Origin: an uncultured Bacillota bacterium
Lineage (GTDB): Bacteria > Bacillota > Clostridia > Lachnospirales > Lachnospiraceae
Length of the DNA: 19,869 nt
Assembly: GCA_958352855.1 (NCBI GenBank)
Contig: CATWQE010000048.1
Span: 1 to 19,869, forward strand
Direction: 5' to 3'
The position numbers and the translations under genes are program-made. This document shows positions 13,473 through 19,869 of the stretch, in pieces (the stretch's first letter is position 1; every line of letters begins with the position of its first letter). The notes under the pieces are model-generated. The model saw only the letters and a list, made by a program, of their open reading frames with translations, did not search any database and was not told where the DNA came from.

Positions 13473-14186
13473 TTAAATTCTTTTTGCCAATGCCTCCAGA
13501 ACAAACAAAGCCGGAACCTGAGTGGTTCCATTATAGCCTCCATTTAGCCGCTGGGGCTTTAAATGATAGGAAAAATTCCAATCCGATAATTTTGCCAGTG
13601 TAGAAAAAGAAGAATTGGTGATACTTAATATTTTACAATTTTTTTGTTTGAATTGATGAATTGCTTCCATTAAGCGGCTGGTTTCCCCGCTTTCTGAAAT
13701 TGCAAGAACCACTGTATTCTTCCATTGAAAAAAGTCAATGGGATAAAGGGCATCTTCCAGCCCTACTGCAAAATGACCCAGGTTGGAAAAATATCTTGCC
13801 CCGTATTTTGCCAGCGTTCCGGAAGACCCCATGCCTATGAAAATAGTCATATCTGCATTTCTAAGCATTTGAACTGCAGCAGACAACTTCTCCTCAAAAG
13901 CATTCGAATTGGCTCTTTCAAAAAAATCCGATAATTCCTGTAAATCTTCTGAGGGCGGAATAGATTTTCGTAAAAGGAGTTCCTTTTTCAACGCTTCCTT
14001 AAACTCCCCATATCCGGTAAACTCATTTTTATTGCAAAAGCGCAAAATCGTTGAAGTGGATACTTGCAATTCTTCTGCAAGTTCCCGGATTGTCATGTAT
14101 TGGATTTTCTCAAAATTTGAAACGATATATTTGTAGATACGGATATCCGTTTCATTATATTTCTGCAATTCATCATAAGAAAACAT
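13473..14186 (-). CDS. MurR/RpiR-family sugar-phosphate-responsive regulator
   Basis: The N-terminal HTH_6 domain (residues 1-75; MTIRELAEELQVSTSTILRFCNKNEFTGYGEFK) is followed by a SIS domain (about 80-237) with IFIGMGSSGTLAKYGARYF, the phosphosugar-binding loop, and ISESGETSRLMEAI. Such proteins bind a sugar phosphate and control genes for sugar or cell-wall amino-sugar use. Length (237) is slightly below the usual 270-290 because the linker is short. GGAGGA lies before ATG 14186, 14 bases after the HIT gene stop, so both are cotranscribed. The acetyltransferase and HAD phosphatase downstream are plausible targets. Confidence 0.88.
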   Translation of the reverse strand: MFSYDELQKYNETDIRIYKYIVSNFEKIQYMTIRELAEELQVSTSTILRFCNKNEFTGYGEFKEALKKELLLRKSIPPSEDLQELSDFFERANSNAFEEKLSAAVQMLRNADMTIFIGMGSSGTLAKYGARYFSNLGHFAVGLEDALYPIDFFQWKNTVVLAISESGETSRLMEAIHQFKQKNCKILSITNSSFSTLAKLSDWNFSYHLKPQRLNGGYNGTTQVPALFVLEALAKRI

Positions 14187-14200
14187 AAAAGTTCCTCCGG

Positions 14201-14659
14201 CTATAGCAGCGCATCCAATTCTCTCTGCAATTTTTCCTTTAATTCTTCCAGTTCTTCCTCTGTAGGACGTTTTCTATCATCATACATTTTTTCCATGGGA
14301 TACCACCAGACCGGACCTTTTCCATGATTCCCATAATTTTCCAAATCCCCCGCTACCCTTGGAAACAAATGCCAGTGCAGATGCGTGTCGCCATTTCCAA
14401 GTAACTCATAATTCATTTTCTCTGCATGAAAAGCCCTGGAAACCGCCTCCGCCACCAAAGACATTTCCTCCAGAAACTTTATTTTTACATCTTTATCAAG
14501 CTGAAATAACTCCGTCTTATGTTCCTTACACAAAAACAAGGTATAACCTTTGAAATGCTGATGGTCACCCAGAACCACATAACCAGTTTCCAGTTCTTTT
14601 ACAAAATACGGGTTTTTATGTTCTTTTATCATCTGAATTCTTTCACATATAAGGCACAT
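14201..14659 (-). CDS. HIT-family nucleotide hydrolase/transferase
   Basis: The histidine triad is H93-L-H95-W-H97 in GDTHLHWHLFPR, the nucleophile motif of HIT proteins, which hydrolyse or transfer nucleoside phosphates such as AMP-lysine or dinucleoside polyphosphates. C2 and C5 at the N-terminus (MCLICERI) are the zinc ligands seen in part of the family. The extra C-terminus (about residues 110-152) is charged, with a Trp-Trp-Tyr-Pro patch. AAAGGAGG precedes ATG 14659. It forms an operon with the RpiR regulator. The substrate is unknown. Confidence 0.88.
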   Translation of the reverse strand: MCLICERIQMIKEHKNPYFVKELETGYVVLGDHQHFKGYTLFLCKEHKTELFQLDKDVKIKFLEEMSLVAEAVSRAFHAEKMNYELLGNGDTHLHWHLFPRVAGDLENYGNHGKGPVWWYPMEKMYDDRKRPTEEELEELKEKLQRELDALL

Positions 14660-14682
14660 GGTAAGCCCCTCCTTTAAAACAA

Positions 14683-14695
14683 GTCACTATGTGAC
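14683..14695. promoter_or_regulatory. Small dyad GTCAC-TAT-GTGAC before the HIT gene
   Basis: A perfect 5-base dyad with a 3-base spacer lies about 24 bases before the HIT start. In the minus RNA it is followed by UUGUUUU, so it could be a weak terminator of the relB transcript, or an operator. A TATAAT (14736-14731) upstream overlaps the relB stop codon but lacks a good -35. Confidence 0.3.
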
Positions 14696-14731
14696 CCTGT
14701 TCTGGTAAGAAATTTTGTGGTTGGCCTTATA

Positions 14732-15013
14732 TTATACATCTGTAAGCAGTTCCTCCATCATCTCATCGACATTGGAATAGGTCTTACCAATACCTGGATT
14801 TGCCTTCATTTTTTTTACTTCCTGGATTGCTTCCACAGTTTCCGCGTTAGGCACATCTCCACTGATTTCAAAAGGTATTCGATACTCCCGCACTGCCTTG
14901 CGCGCAAAAATATTGAAAGCTGCAGACATTGTCATTCCCATATCAGCACAGAACGCTTCAAACTGCCGCTTCAAATCTGCATCCATACGAATATTAATAC
15001 TTGTATTTGCCAT
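14732..15013 (-). CDS. RelB/DinJ-family antitoxin, no partner toxin seen
   Basis: The N-terminal ribbon-helix-helix (ANTSINIRMDADLKRQFEAF, then MTMSAAFNIFARKAV) and the REYRIPFEIS ending are typical of RelB/DinJ. The product is 93 residues. AAAGGGG lies about 9 bases before ATG 15013. In normal modules a RelE/YafQ toxin follows within a few bases; here the next gene is HIT, so it is an orphan. It has a near-consensus promoter and an ATTCTTAGAAT dyad (15031-15041) in the leader, which points to autoregulation. It may regulate or neutralise a distant toxin, or be a relic. Confidence 0.85.
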   Translation of the reverse strand: MANTSINIRMDADLKRQFEAFCADMGMTMSAAFNIFARKAVREYRIPFEISGDVPNAETVEAIQEVKKMKANPGIGKTYSNVDEMMEELLTDV

Positions 15014-15056
15014 AATAACAACCCCTTTCTATTCTTAGAATCTATTTCTTATATTC

Positions 15057-15085
15057 ATTGTATGTCTTTTTGTTTACAGTGTCAA
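15057..15085 (-). promoter_or_regulatory. Promoter of the relB-like gene
   Basis: Minus-strand TTGACA (15085-15080), 17-base spacer, TACAAT (15062-15057). The ATTCTTAGAAT palindrome at 15031-15041 lies between it and the gene and is a candidate operator. Confidence 0.7.
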
Positions 15086-15152
15086 TACAAACAATCCCTC
15101 AAGATTCCACACAACCACCCATCCACCTAAGAGAGTCAACAAAGCTCAAAAG

Positions 15153-15183
15153 AAAAAAAGAGACCATCTCCACGACAGCCTCT
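15153..15183 (-). terminator. Probable terminator after the cyclophilin gene
   Basis: In the minus RNA AGAGGC (15183-15178) pairs with GUCUCU (15164-15159), with one G-U, followed by seven U (15159-15153). The 13-base loop is large. It begins 7 bases after the stop. Confidence 0.55.
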
Positions 15184-15189
15184 TCCTCT

Positions 15190-15831
15190 CTACTCCTGTA
15201 TGGTAATACTCTCTATCACCGGTTGATTTTCCGCAGGCAATACGCCGTTTCTGTCCTGTCCGGTTGCTTCCGTACAGATTTTATCTACCACATCCATGCC
15301 CTCTGTTACATAGCCAAAGGCTGCGTACTGTCCGTCCAGATGAGGACTGTCTTCGTGAACAATGAAAAACTGGGAGCTGGCGCTGTCCGGCATCTGGGAA
15401 CGTGCCATGGAAATTGCCCCTCTGGTGTGGGAAAGTGGATTGTCCACTCCATTTTCAGAAAATTCGCCTTTAATGGTTTCTTCCGCGCCTCCGGTTCCAT
15501 CTCCATTAGGGTCTCCCCCCTGCATCATAAACCCTTCCATAATGCGATGAAAGGTAAGTCCGTCATAAAACCCGTCTTTTGCCAAATTTACAAAGTTTTC
15601 TACGGTAATTGGCGCATATTCCGGCTCCAGGGCTACCGTAATGGTTCCATAATCCTTTACCTTAATTTCCGCCATGATTTTTTCTTCTGTTTCTGTATCC
15701 CCGGTCTCCTGCTTCTCAGTCTGGGGTTTCTGCTCCTTTGTGTCCTCTTCCTTACTGCTTCCGCAGCCTGCCAGAAGTGACAATGACAACATACCAACAG
15801 CAAACATGCCAATGATTTTTCTCATACCCAT
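15190..15831 (-). CDS. Cyclophilin-type peptidyl-prolyl isomerase lipoprotein
   Basis: A signal peptide with lipobox LLAGC (Cys 23) is followed by a Lys/Glu/Thr-rich linker (24-55) and a cyclophilin domain with TFHRIMEGFMMQGGDP (catalytic Arg), SSQFFIV and LDGQYAAFGYV. The protein should be anchored on the outer face of the membrane and catalyse proline isomerisation in exported proteins. ATG 15831 has AAGGAGA 6 bases upstream, giving 213 residues; the longer frame to 16032 crosses the HPr terminator and is not real. It has its own promoter and terminator, so it is monocistronic. Confidence 0.92.
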   Translation of the reverse strand: MGMRKIIGMFAVGMLSLSLLAGCGSSKEEDTKEQKPQTEKQETGDTETEEKIMAEIKVKDYGTITVALEPEYAPITVENFVNLAKDGFYDGLTFHRIMEGFMMQGGDPNGDGTGGAEETIKGEFSENGVDNPLSHTRGAISMARSQMPDSASSQFFIVHEDSPHLDGQYAAFGYVTEGMDVVDKICTEATGQDRNGVLPAENQPVIESITIQE

Positions 15832-15897
15832 AGTGATTCTCCTTTTCTCTGGAAATTCTCCGCCCATGCTGTAAAAGGCATAAAACGCATAGATTTT

Positions 15898-15926
15898 ATT
15901 ATAATCCATTCCATGGAAAATCTCAA
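15898..15926 (-). promoter_or_regulatory. Promoter of the cyclophilin gene
   Basis: Minus-strand TTGAGA (15926-15921), 17-base spacer, TATAAT (15903-15898). It lies just after the HPr terminator, 67 bases before the start codon. Confidence 0.65.
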
Positions 15927-15933
15927 GAACTAT

Positions 15934-15977
15934 AAAAAACTGTGGCCTAGAAAGCGCTTCTGTCTTTCCAGCCACAG
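15934..15977 (-). terminator. Strong terminator after the HPr-like gene
   Basis: In the minus RNA CUGUGGCUGGAAAG (15977-15964) pairs with CUUUCUAGGCCACAG (15954-15940), with one bulge and a 9-base loop, followed by six U (15939-15934). It ends the recU-to-HPr gene cluster. Confidence 0.88.
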
Positions 15978-16009
15978 TCTTAATCGTCTGCAAAAATCCT
16001 ATAAGCAAG

Positions 16010-16291
16010 CTAAACAAGCTCACCAATTCCACTGTTTACTGCATCCAGCACAGATTTCAGTGCTTCTTTCTCATCATCCCCAGTACAGGATATTTCAATA
16101 ATCTGCCCCTGGCGCACTTCTGCTGCAAGAATGTTCAAAATACTCTTCATATTTGCAACACCTTTTACGTCATTGGCTTCATAGGCAAACTGCACTGAAG
16201 CTTGATACTTTAAAACACTGTTTGACAAAACTGCCGCATTTTTCAAATGCAATCCTGATGGATTTGATATTATTACCTTCTGACTTACCAT
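16010..16291 (-). CDS. HPr-like phosphocarrier protein with altered active site
   Basis: The fold pattern matches HPr: active-site His at residue 15 (NPSGLHLKNAA) and the regulatory-Ser loop NMKSILNIL (Ser 50). In PTS HPr the site is GLHARPA; here Arg 17 is Lys and Pro 18 is Asn, and about four residues are added before the Ser loop (Ser 46 in standard HPr). Arg 17 aids phosphoryl transfer, so this may be a non-PTS or regulatory HPr paralogue, comparable in idea to Crh, which instead loses the His. It follows rnhA by 26 bases with a G-rich leader but no clean ribosome site, and is the last gene of the cluster. Confidence 0.82.
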   Translation of the reverse strand: MVSQKVIISNPSGLHLKNAAVLSNSVLKYQASVQFAYEANDVKGVANMKSILNILAAEVRQGQIIEISCTGDDEKEALKSVLDAVNSGIGELV

Positions 16292-16317
16292 AAATAAAAA
16301 CCCCCAATACCTTATAT

Positions 16318-16923
16318 TTAACCCCTGATGCCAAGGGCCGCTTTTGCAAGCTGATCTACCGCCTCGTTCAGCTCTACGCCGCTATGTCCCTTTACTTTGT
16401 GAAAATACACTTTTACCTTTTGAAGATGGTCATAGAATTCCTTATACCGGATGGTGCCTGGTTTGTTCCGTTTCCACTCTCCGGTTGCCCAGGATTCAAT
16501 CCCCTGATAATCATAATACAAATGCAGGTTATGGATTTCATGAGCCTCACAATAAGCCATGGCAGCCATAGCGCCCTCCAGCTCTCCTGCTACATTTCTC
16601 ATACTCACATCTTCTGTACCGGAAAAAGCCTGGCTCATTTCCTTCCGCTCATCCCCATGCAGCAAAATGCAGCCATAAGAATATGCGCTCCGGCTGGCAT
16701 CAAAGCTTCCATCCACATAAGCAATACACACATCCGGATTCTTCTCATCCGGCGCCGCATCCCCTGCTTGTCCCCCTGCCAGATACTCCTGGGCTTCCTG
16801 CAAAGTAGGAAAACTCTTATACTGCGCCCCGGGAAATCCATGCACTTGCTTCTTACATTCGTCCCATGTATTGAAAATCCCTGTTGTAATTCCCTTTTTT
16901 ACTGCATAAACCTTTTTTGCCAT
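16318..16923 (-). CDS. rnhA: Ribonuclease H with N-terminal viroplasmin-like domain
   Basis: Residues 1-50 form the caulimovirus viroplasmin-type RNA:DNA-binding domain (KVYAVKKGITTGIFNTWDECKK, then FPTLQEAQEYL), as in eukaryotic-type RNase H1. After a short linker the RNase HI domain shows the D71-E114-D138-D190 catalytic set (YVDGS, GELEG, YYDYQ, EAVDQ) and His 180. It degrades RNA in RNA:DNA hybrids. Length (201) is normal for this two-domain form. GGAG lies in the 14-base gap after the malic enzyme gene, so it is in that operon. Confidence 0.9.
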   Translation of the reverse strand: MAKKVYAVKKGITTGIFNTWDECKKQVHGFPGAQYKSFPTLQEAQEYLAGGQAGDAAPDEKNPDVCIAYVDGSFDASRSAYSYGCILLHGDERKEMSQAFSGTEDVSMRNVAGELEGAMAAMAYCEAHEIHNLHLYYDYQGIESWATGEWKRNKPGTIRYKEFYDHLQKVKVYFHKVKGHSGVELNEAVDQLAKAALGIRG

Positions 16924-16937
16924 ACCTACTCCTAAAA

Positions 16938-18110
16938 TTAAATTCTTGCTACTCCTGTATCCCTTGCAGCCTTGGCTACTGCCTCTGCTACCGCCTTTGC
17001 CACACGCTTGTCAAATGGATTTGGAATAATATAATCCGGATTTAATTCATCCTCCTGAATTAAGCCTGCAATGGCATAAGCAGCAGCTACTTTCATTTCA
17101 TCGTTAATATCCTTTGCTCTTACGTCCAGAGCGCCTCTGAAGATACCCGGGAATGCCAGTACATTGTTAATCTGGTTCGGGAAGTCACTGCGTCCGGTAC
17201 CAACTACAGCAGCTCCTGCCTTCTTTGCCAGATCTGGCATGATTTCCGGCACTGGATTTGCCATTGGGAACAAAATCGGGTCTTTTGCCATGTTCTGAAC
17301 CATTTCTTCTGTTACAGTTCCCGGAGCAGATACACCAATAAATACGTCTGCGCCTTTTAACACTTCTTCCAGTGTACCTTTTTCCATGTTCTGGTTGCAG
17401 ATTTCAGCCATTTCCTGTTTCTCAGAATTTAAGTTTTCCCGGCCTTTATAAATAGCGCCCTGACGGTCACACATTACCACATTTTTCAGTCCCAGGCTTA
17501 CCAGCAGCTTAATAATGGCAATACCTGCTGCTCCTGCGCCGGAAGTAACTACTTTTACCTCATCCAGTTTTTTGCCCACTAATTTCAAAGCATTAATAAG
17601 CGCCGCTGCTGTTACCACTGCGGTACCATGCTGGTCATCATGGAAAATTGGAATATCGCAGCACTCTTTTAATTTTCTTTCAATTTCAAAACATCTTGGA
17701 GCAGAAATATCTTCCAGGTTTACCCCGCCAAAGCTTCCTGCCAGAAGGCTTACGGTTTTTACAATGTCGTCTACCTCTTTAGAACGAACGCACAGCGGAA
17801 ATGCATCCACATCTCCAAAGGTTTTAAACAGGGCGCATTTTCCTTCCATAACCGGCATACCAGCCTCTGGTCCAATGTCTCCAAGGCCAAGGACTGCGGT
17901 ACCGTCAGTCACAACTGCTACCATATTTCCTCTTCTTGTATATTTATAGGATAAATCCACATCCTCTGAAATTTTCAGACAAGGCTCTGCAACGCCTGGA
18001 GTATAGGCTACAGACAGCTCTTCCGGCGTCTCAATGTTTGCTCTGCTGATAACTTCGATTTTACCCTTCCATTCTTCATGCTGTTTTAATGCAAATTCTT
18101 TCTTATCCAT
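16938..18110 (-). CDS. Malic enzyme (oxaloacetate-decarboxylating malate dehydrogenase)
   Basis: The short bacterial form (390 residues). AYTPGVAEPC carries the catalytic Tyr 36, EGKCALFKTFG the catalytic Lys 91, NLEDI and FHDDQHGTA the metal ligands, and GAGAAG (191-196) the nucleotide-binding loop. An Asp after the second strand (VVMCDRQG) hints at NAD preference, though that needs testing. It converts malate to pyruvate and CO2. AAGGAGA lies 8 bases before ATG 18110. It follows the dehydrogenase gene by 18 bases, so malate made there could feed it. Confidence 0.93.
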   Translation of the reverse strand: MDKKEFALKQHEEWKGKIEVISRANIETPEELSVAYTPGVAEPCLKISEDVDLSYKYTRRGNMVAVVTDGTAVLGLGDIGPEAGMPVMEGKCALFKTFGDVDAFPLCVRSKEVDDIVKTVSLLAGSFGGVNLEDISAPRCFEIERKLKECCDIPIFHDDQHGTAVVTAAALINALKLVGKKLDEVKVVTSGAGAAGIAIIKLLVSLGLKNVVMCDRQGAIYKGRENLNSEKQEMAEICNQNMEKGTLEEVLKGADVFIGVSAPGTVTEEMVQNMAKDPILFPMANPVPEIMPDLAKKAGAAVVGTGRSDFPNQINNVLAFPGIFRGALDVRAKDINDEMKVAAAYAIAGLIQEDELNPDYIIPNPFDKRVAKAVAEAVAKAARDTGVARI

Positions 18111-18128
18111 TACGCTAATCTCCTTTTC

Positions 18129-19076
18129 TTACTGTTGTTTTACCTGTTCCCATAATTCCTGCAGGACTTTTACCGAAGCATCCATTGCCTTTTGTTCCTC
18201 TTCATTCATAGGAATCCGCAGGCAGGCTTCAATTCCTTCCCATCCAATGCGGCATGGGAGGGAAACCGCCATACCGGCCCAGCTTCCGAAGCTTTCATCC
18301 AACACATGAGCAACAGGAAGAATCGCACTATCATCCTTCATGATTGCCTCTACAATGGTAGAAACAGCCATGGCAATGCCATAAAATGTTGCGCCTTTAA
18401 GCCCGATAATTTCTGCACCGCCATTCTTAGTATGTTCTGCAATCTCCTTTTTGTCAAGAGAAACTCCCACCTGTCTGGCATAATCCTCCAGCGGGAATCC
18501 GCCTACCATGGCAGAGCTCCAGACAGCCACCTGGCTGTCCCCATGTTCCCCTACAATATAAGCCTGAATATCCTCCACATTGACATGAAGCTTTGTGCTT
18601 AAATTATAGCGAAATCTTGCAGTATCCAGAGAAGTTCCGCTGCCGATTACCCTGCTTGCAGGAAGTCCGGAAGTCTCCAAAACCGCTGCAGTAGTCAAAT
18701 CCGCAGGGTTTGATACCACAAGAATCAACGGATTCCTGGCATATTTCATAATGTTCTCTGTAATACTTTTCACAATAGAAACATTGGTCTTAGCCAGATC
18801 CAGACGGGTTTGTCCCGGTTTTCTTGCAACGCCTGCCGTAATAATAATAATCTGGGCGTCTTCACACTCTTCGTATCCTCCCTGTCTTACCCACACCTGT
18901 TTATGAAAACTGGTTCCATGGGCAATATCAACGGCAGCTCCCTTTGCTCTGTCTGCATTTACATCAACAAGTACAATGTCATTGGCCTGAACCCGTACCA
19001 TCAGGGTGTAGGCAATGGCCTCTCCCACATTTCCGGCTCCAACCACAACAATCTTATCTCTATGCTTATTTTTCAT
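18129..19076 (-). CDS. L-lactate/malate dehydrogenase family enzyme (Arg at the specificity site)
   Basis: The fold and catalytic set of the LDH/MDH family are present: GAGNVG (13-18), R91, VSNPAD, D151-x2-R154 (LDTARFR) and catalytic His 178 (GEHGDS). In lactate dehydrogenases the specificity residue (position 102 of the classic numbering) is Gln; here the loop reads AGVARKPGQTR with Arg 85 at that place, as in malate dehydrogenases. The later KGATFYGIA region is LDH-like, so the protein is mixed. With malic enzyme next door, oxaloacetate is a likely substrate; lactate dehydrogenase remains possible. I use ATG 19076 with AGGAG 6 bases upstream (315 residues); a frame to 19118 overlaps the preceding gene and lacks a ribosome site. 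Confidence 0.88.
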   Translation of the reverse strand: MKNKHRDKIVVVGAGNVGEAIAYTLMVRVQANDIVLVDVNADRAKGAAVDIAHGTSFHKQVWVRQGGYEECEDAQIIIITAGVARKPGQTRLDLAKTNVSIVKSITENIMKYARNPLILVVSNPADLTTAAVLETSGLPASRVIGSGTSLDTARFRYNLSTKLHVNVEDIQAYIVGEHGDSQVAVWSSAMVGGFPLEDYARQVGVSLDKKEIAEHTKNGGAEIIGLKGATFYGIAMAVSTIVEAIMKDDSAILPVAHVLDESFGSWAGMAVSLPCRIGWEGIEACLRIPMNEEEQKAMDASVKVLQELWEQVKQQ

Positions 19077-19087
19077 TTTCTCTTCTC

Positions 19088-19453
19088 CTATGCTGTATGT
19101 TTTTGTTTTTCTTTCCATTCAGCAAACGGAGGCGCTCTGCGGTTTTTCATCCCCAAAGCTATACTACATTTCTTCGGTTTTGTTTCCTGCCACCTGGCAA
19201 AGGTTTTCCCACTGCATATCTGCTGTTTGCCCGGCACTTCCTCAAAAGGTAGTCTGAGTTTTCCTATGGTCCGTCTGATTCCTGATTCTTTTAACAAAAC
19301 CGGCTGTTTTACCAAACGTTCTTCTTCAAGCTCCTGGCTTTTGGACGTTTCCCGGCTTTCTGCAGTTTTTACCAGATCATCTGGTATCTCTGTCAAAGAC
19401 GTCTGAAAAAGGAAAAACAAAATCAGGAAAAAAACCATGCTTTTTCGCTTCAT
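19088..19453 (-). CDS. Small secreted-type protein of unknown function
   Basis: This 121-residue frame sits between recU and the dehydrogenase with 10- and 11-base gaps. ATG 19453 has AGGAG, which overlaps the recU stop. A short signal-like start (MKRKSMVFFLILFFLFQTSLT) is followed by a polar Glu/Lys-rich part and a basic C-terminal part with two Cys (KQQICSG, KKCSIAL). I do not recognise a family. The tight spacing supports a real gene, but short length and lack of a known relative leave doubt. Confidence 0.55.
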   Translation of the reverse strand: MKRKSMVFFLILFFLFQTSLTEIPDDLVKTAESRETSKSQELEEERLVKQPVLLKESGIRRTIGKLRLPFEEVPGKQQICSGKTFARWQETKPKKCSIALGMKNRRAPPFAEWKEKQKHTA

Positions 19454-19463
19454 AAACCTGCTC

Positions 19464-19869
19464 CTATGCTCCAGTCTCTTCTCTGTTGTCTAAATCCCGC
19501 TGAATCCCTTCCAGAAAAGGCACCAGCACATTTCCGGATGGCTTTAAAAACCACAGAGGATTCAATTCGCTGTATTTAAAATGCTTCCTTCCTCCGTTTT
19601 GTCCCCGTTCCCAGAAAGCTTCCATCTGCCGAAAAGGCATATAATACATTTCGTCTCTGTGAGAAAAGTACAAAATCAGAAAGGCAATGCCCTGCTGTCT
19701 CTCAAAATCCTTCATAAACGCTACCTGGTGTCCATGAATATTCTGCAGGGGAAAATTGTCGGTGGCACACTCCTTTGCATCAAAGCATACAGGGATTCCC
19801 TGAACCGCTCCAATGTAGTCCACCGTACTTTTCTGGTCAAAATATGCTAAAGTGATCTGCCGGGTGGTC
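19464..19869 (-). CDS. recU: Holliday junction resolvase RecU (5' end outside the window)
   Basis: The frame is open to the window edge and reads ITLAYFDQKSTVDYIG, then FDAKE, FPLQNIHGHQVAFM, GIAFLILYF and a C-terminal FWERGQNGGRKH region, which is RecU. RecU cuts Holliday junctions in recombination and chromosome segregation in Firmicutes. The active-site acid plus Lys, usually Glu-Ala-Lys, is Asp-Ala-Lys here, a conservative change. About 45 to 70 N-terminal residues are missing; GTG 19823 is internal and not the start. In many Firmicutes recU neighbours a penicillin-binding protein gene; here it leads into the metabolic cluster. Confidence 0.9.
   Translation of the reverse strand, partial: TTRQITLAYFDQKSTVDYIGAVQGIPVCFDAKECATDNFPLQNIHGHQVAFMKDFERQQGIAFLILYFSHRDEMYYMPFRQMEAFWERGQNGGRKHFKYSELNPLWFLKPSGNVLVPFLEGIQRDLDNREETGA

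Noticed and set aside
15058..15780. Plus-strand 240-codon frame opposite the cyclophilin gene
   Set aside because: No ribosome site, Cys/Phe/Leu-rich translation typical of antisense reading, and it crosses a terminator and a well-supported gene.
15832..16032. Upstream extension of the cyclophilin frame
   Set aside because: It runs through the HPr terminator and the promoter; ATG 15831 has a good ribosome site and gives a normal lipoprotein signal.
18810..19406. Plus-strand 198-codon frame opposite the dehydrogenase
   Set aside because: Antisense shadow without a ribosome site; the minus-strand gene has a complete catalytic set.

Overview
The window looks like chromosomal DNA of an anaerobic low-GC Gram-positive gut bacterium, most likely a member of the Lachnospiraceae (Blautia / Ruminococcus gnavus / Dorea type). 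The reasons are the strong AGGAGG-type ribosome sites on most genes, RecU, HelD, a small alarmone synthetase, a lipoprotein cyclophilin, an Fe-S aldo/keto reductase and a lactate/malate dehydrogenase next to malic enzyme. The genus is a guess from gene style. I saw no rRNA, tRNA, CRISPR array or complete insertion sequence.

Layout. Positions 1-3131 read rightward: the tail of a membrane protein (possibly Lgt), a membrane-anchored phospholipase-D-like protein, then an AT-rich stretch with an XRE regulator carrying membrane segments and an anchored protein of unknown family, separated by a cluster of ATGTAAA repeats. A convergent hairpin at about 3146-3190 ends this part; everything after it reads leftward. 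In transcription order from the right edge: recU (cut by the window end), a small secreted-type unknown, a lactate/malate dehydrogenase, malic enzyme, RNase H and an HPr-like protein form one tight cluster that ends in a strong terminator. A cyclophilin lipoprotein with its own promoter and terminator follows, then an orphan RelB antitoxin with a near-consensus promoter, then HIT protein plus RpiR regulator. A terminator with a promoter nested in it leads to an acetyltransferase and an overlapping HAD phosphatase. Next come an operon of Dabb protein, ARMT1-like phosphatase and Fe-S aldo/keto reductase, a decayed winged-helix fragment, a PadR/HAAS membrane-protein pair, a HigB/HigA-ImmA toxin-antitoxin module, HelD with a Nif11-like small protein, and finally an alarmone synthetase with a YkgJ-type cysteine-cluster protein.

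How genes work together. The dehydrogenase carries the Arg that marks malate dehydrogenases at the substrate-specificity position and sits directly before malic enzyme, so the pair may interconvert oxaloacetate, malate and pyruvate (a malate shunt) instead of making lactate. Dabb, ARMT1 and aldo/keto reductase share one promoter and look like a small metabolite-handling or damage-control unit. PadR and the HAAS protein overlap by ATGA and probably form an autoregulated envelope-sensing pair. HelD recycles RNA polymerase and the alarmone synthetase adjusts (p)ppGpp, so that part of the window concerns transcription and stress.

The most interesting items are: the toxin frame that lacks any normal start codon where the family would begin; the Nif11-like protein coupled to HelD; the sodium-pump-like IGGADGPT motif in the HAAS protein; the HPr-like protein with an altered active site; and the dehydrogenase/malic enzyme pair. 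None amounts to a clearly new defence or biosynthetic system.
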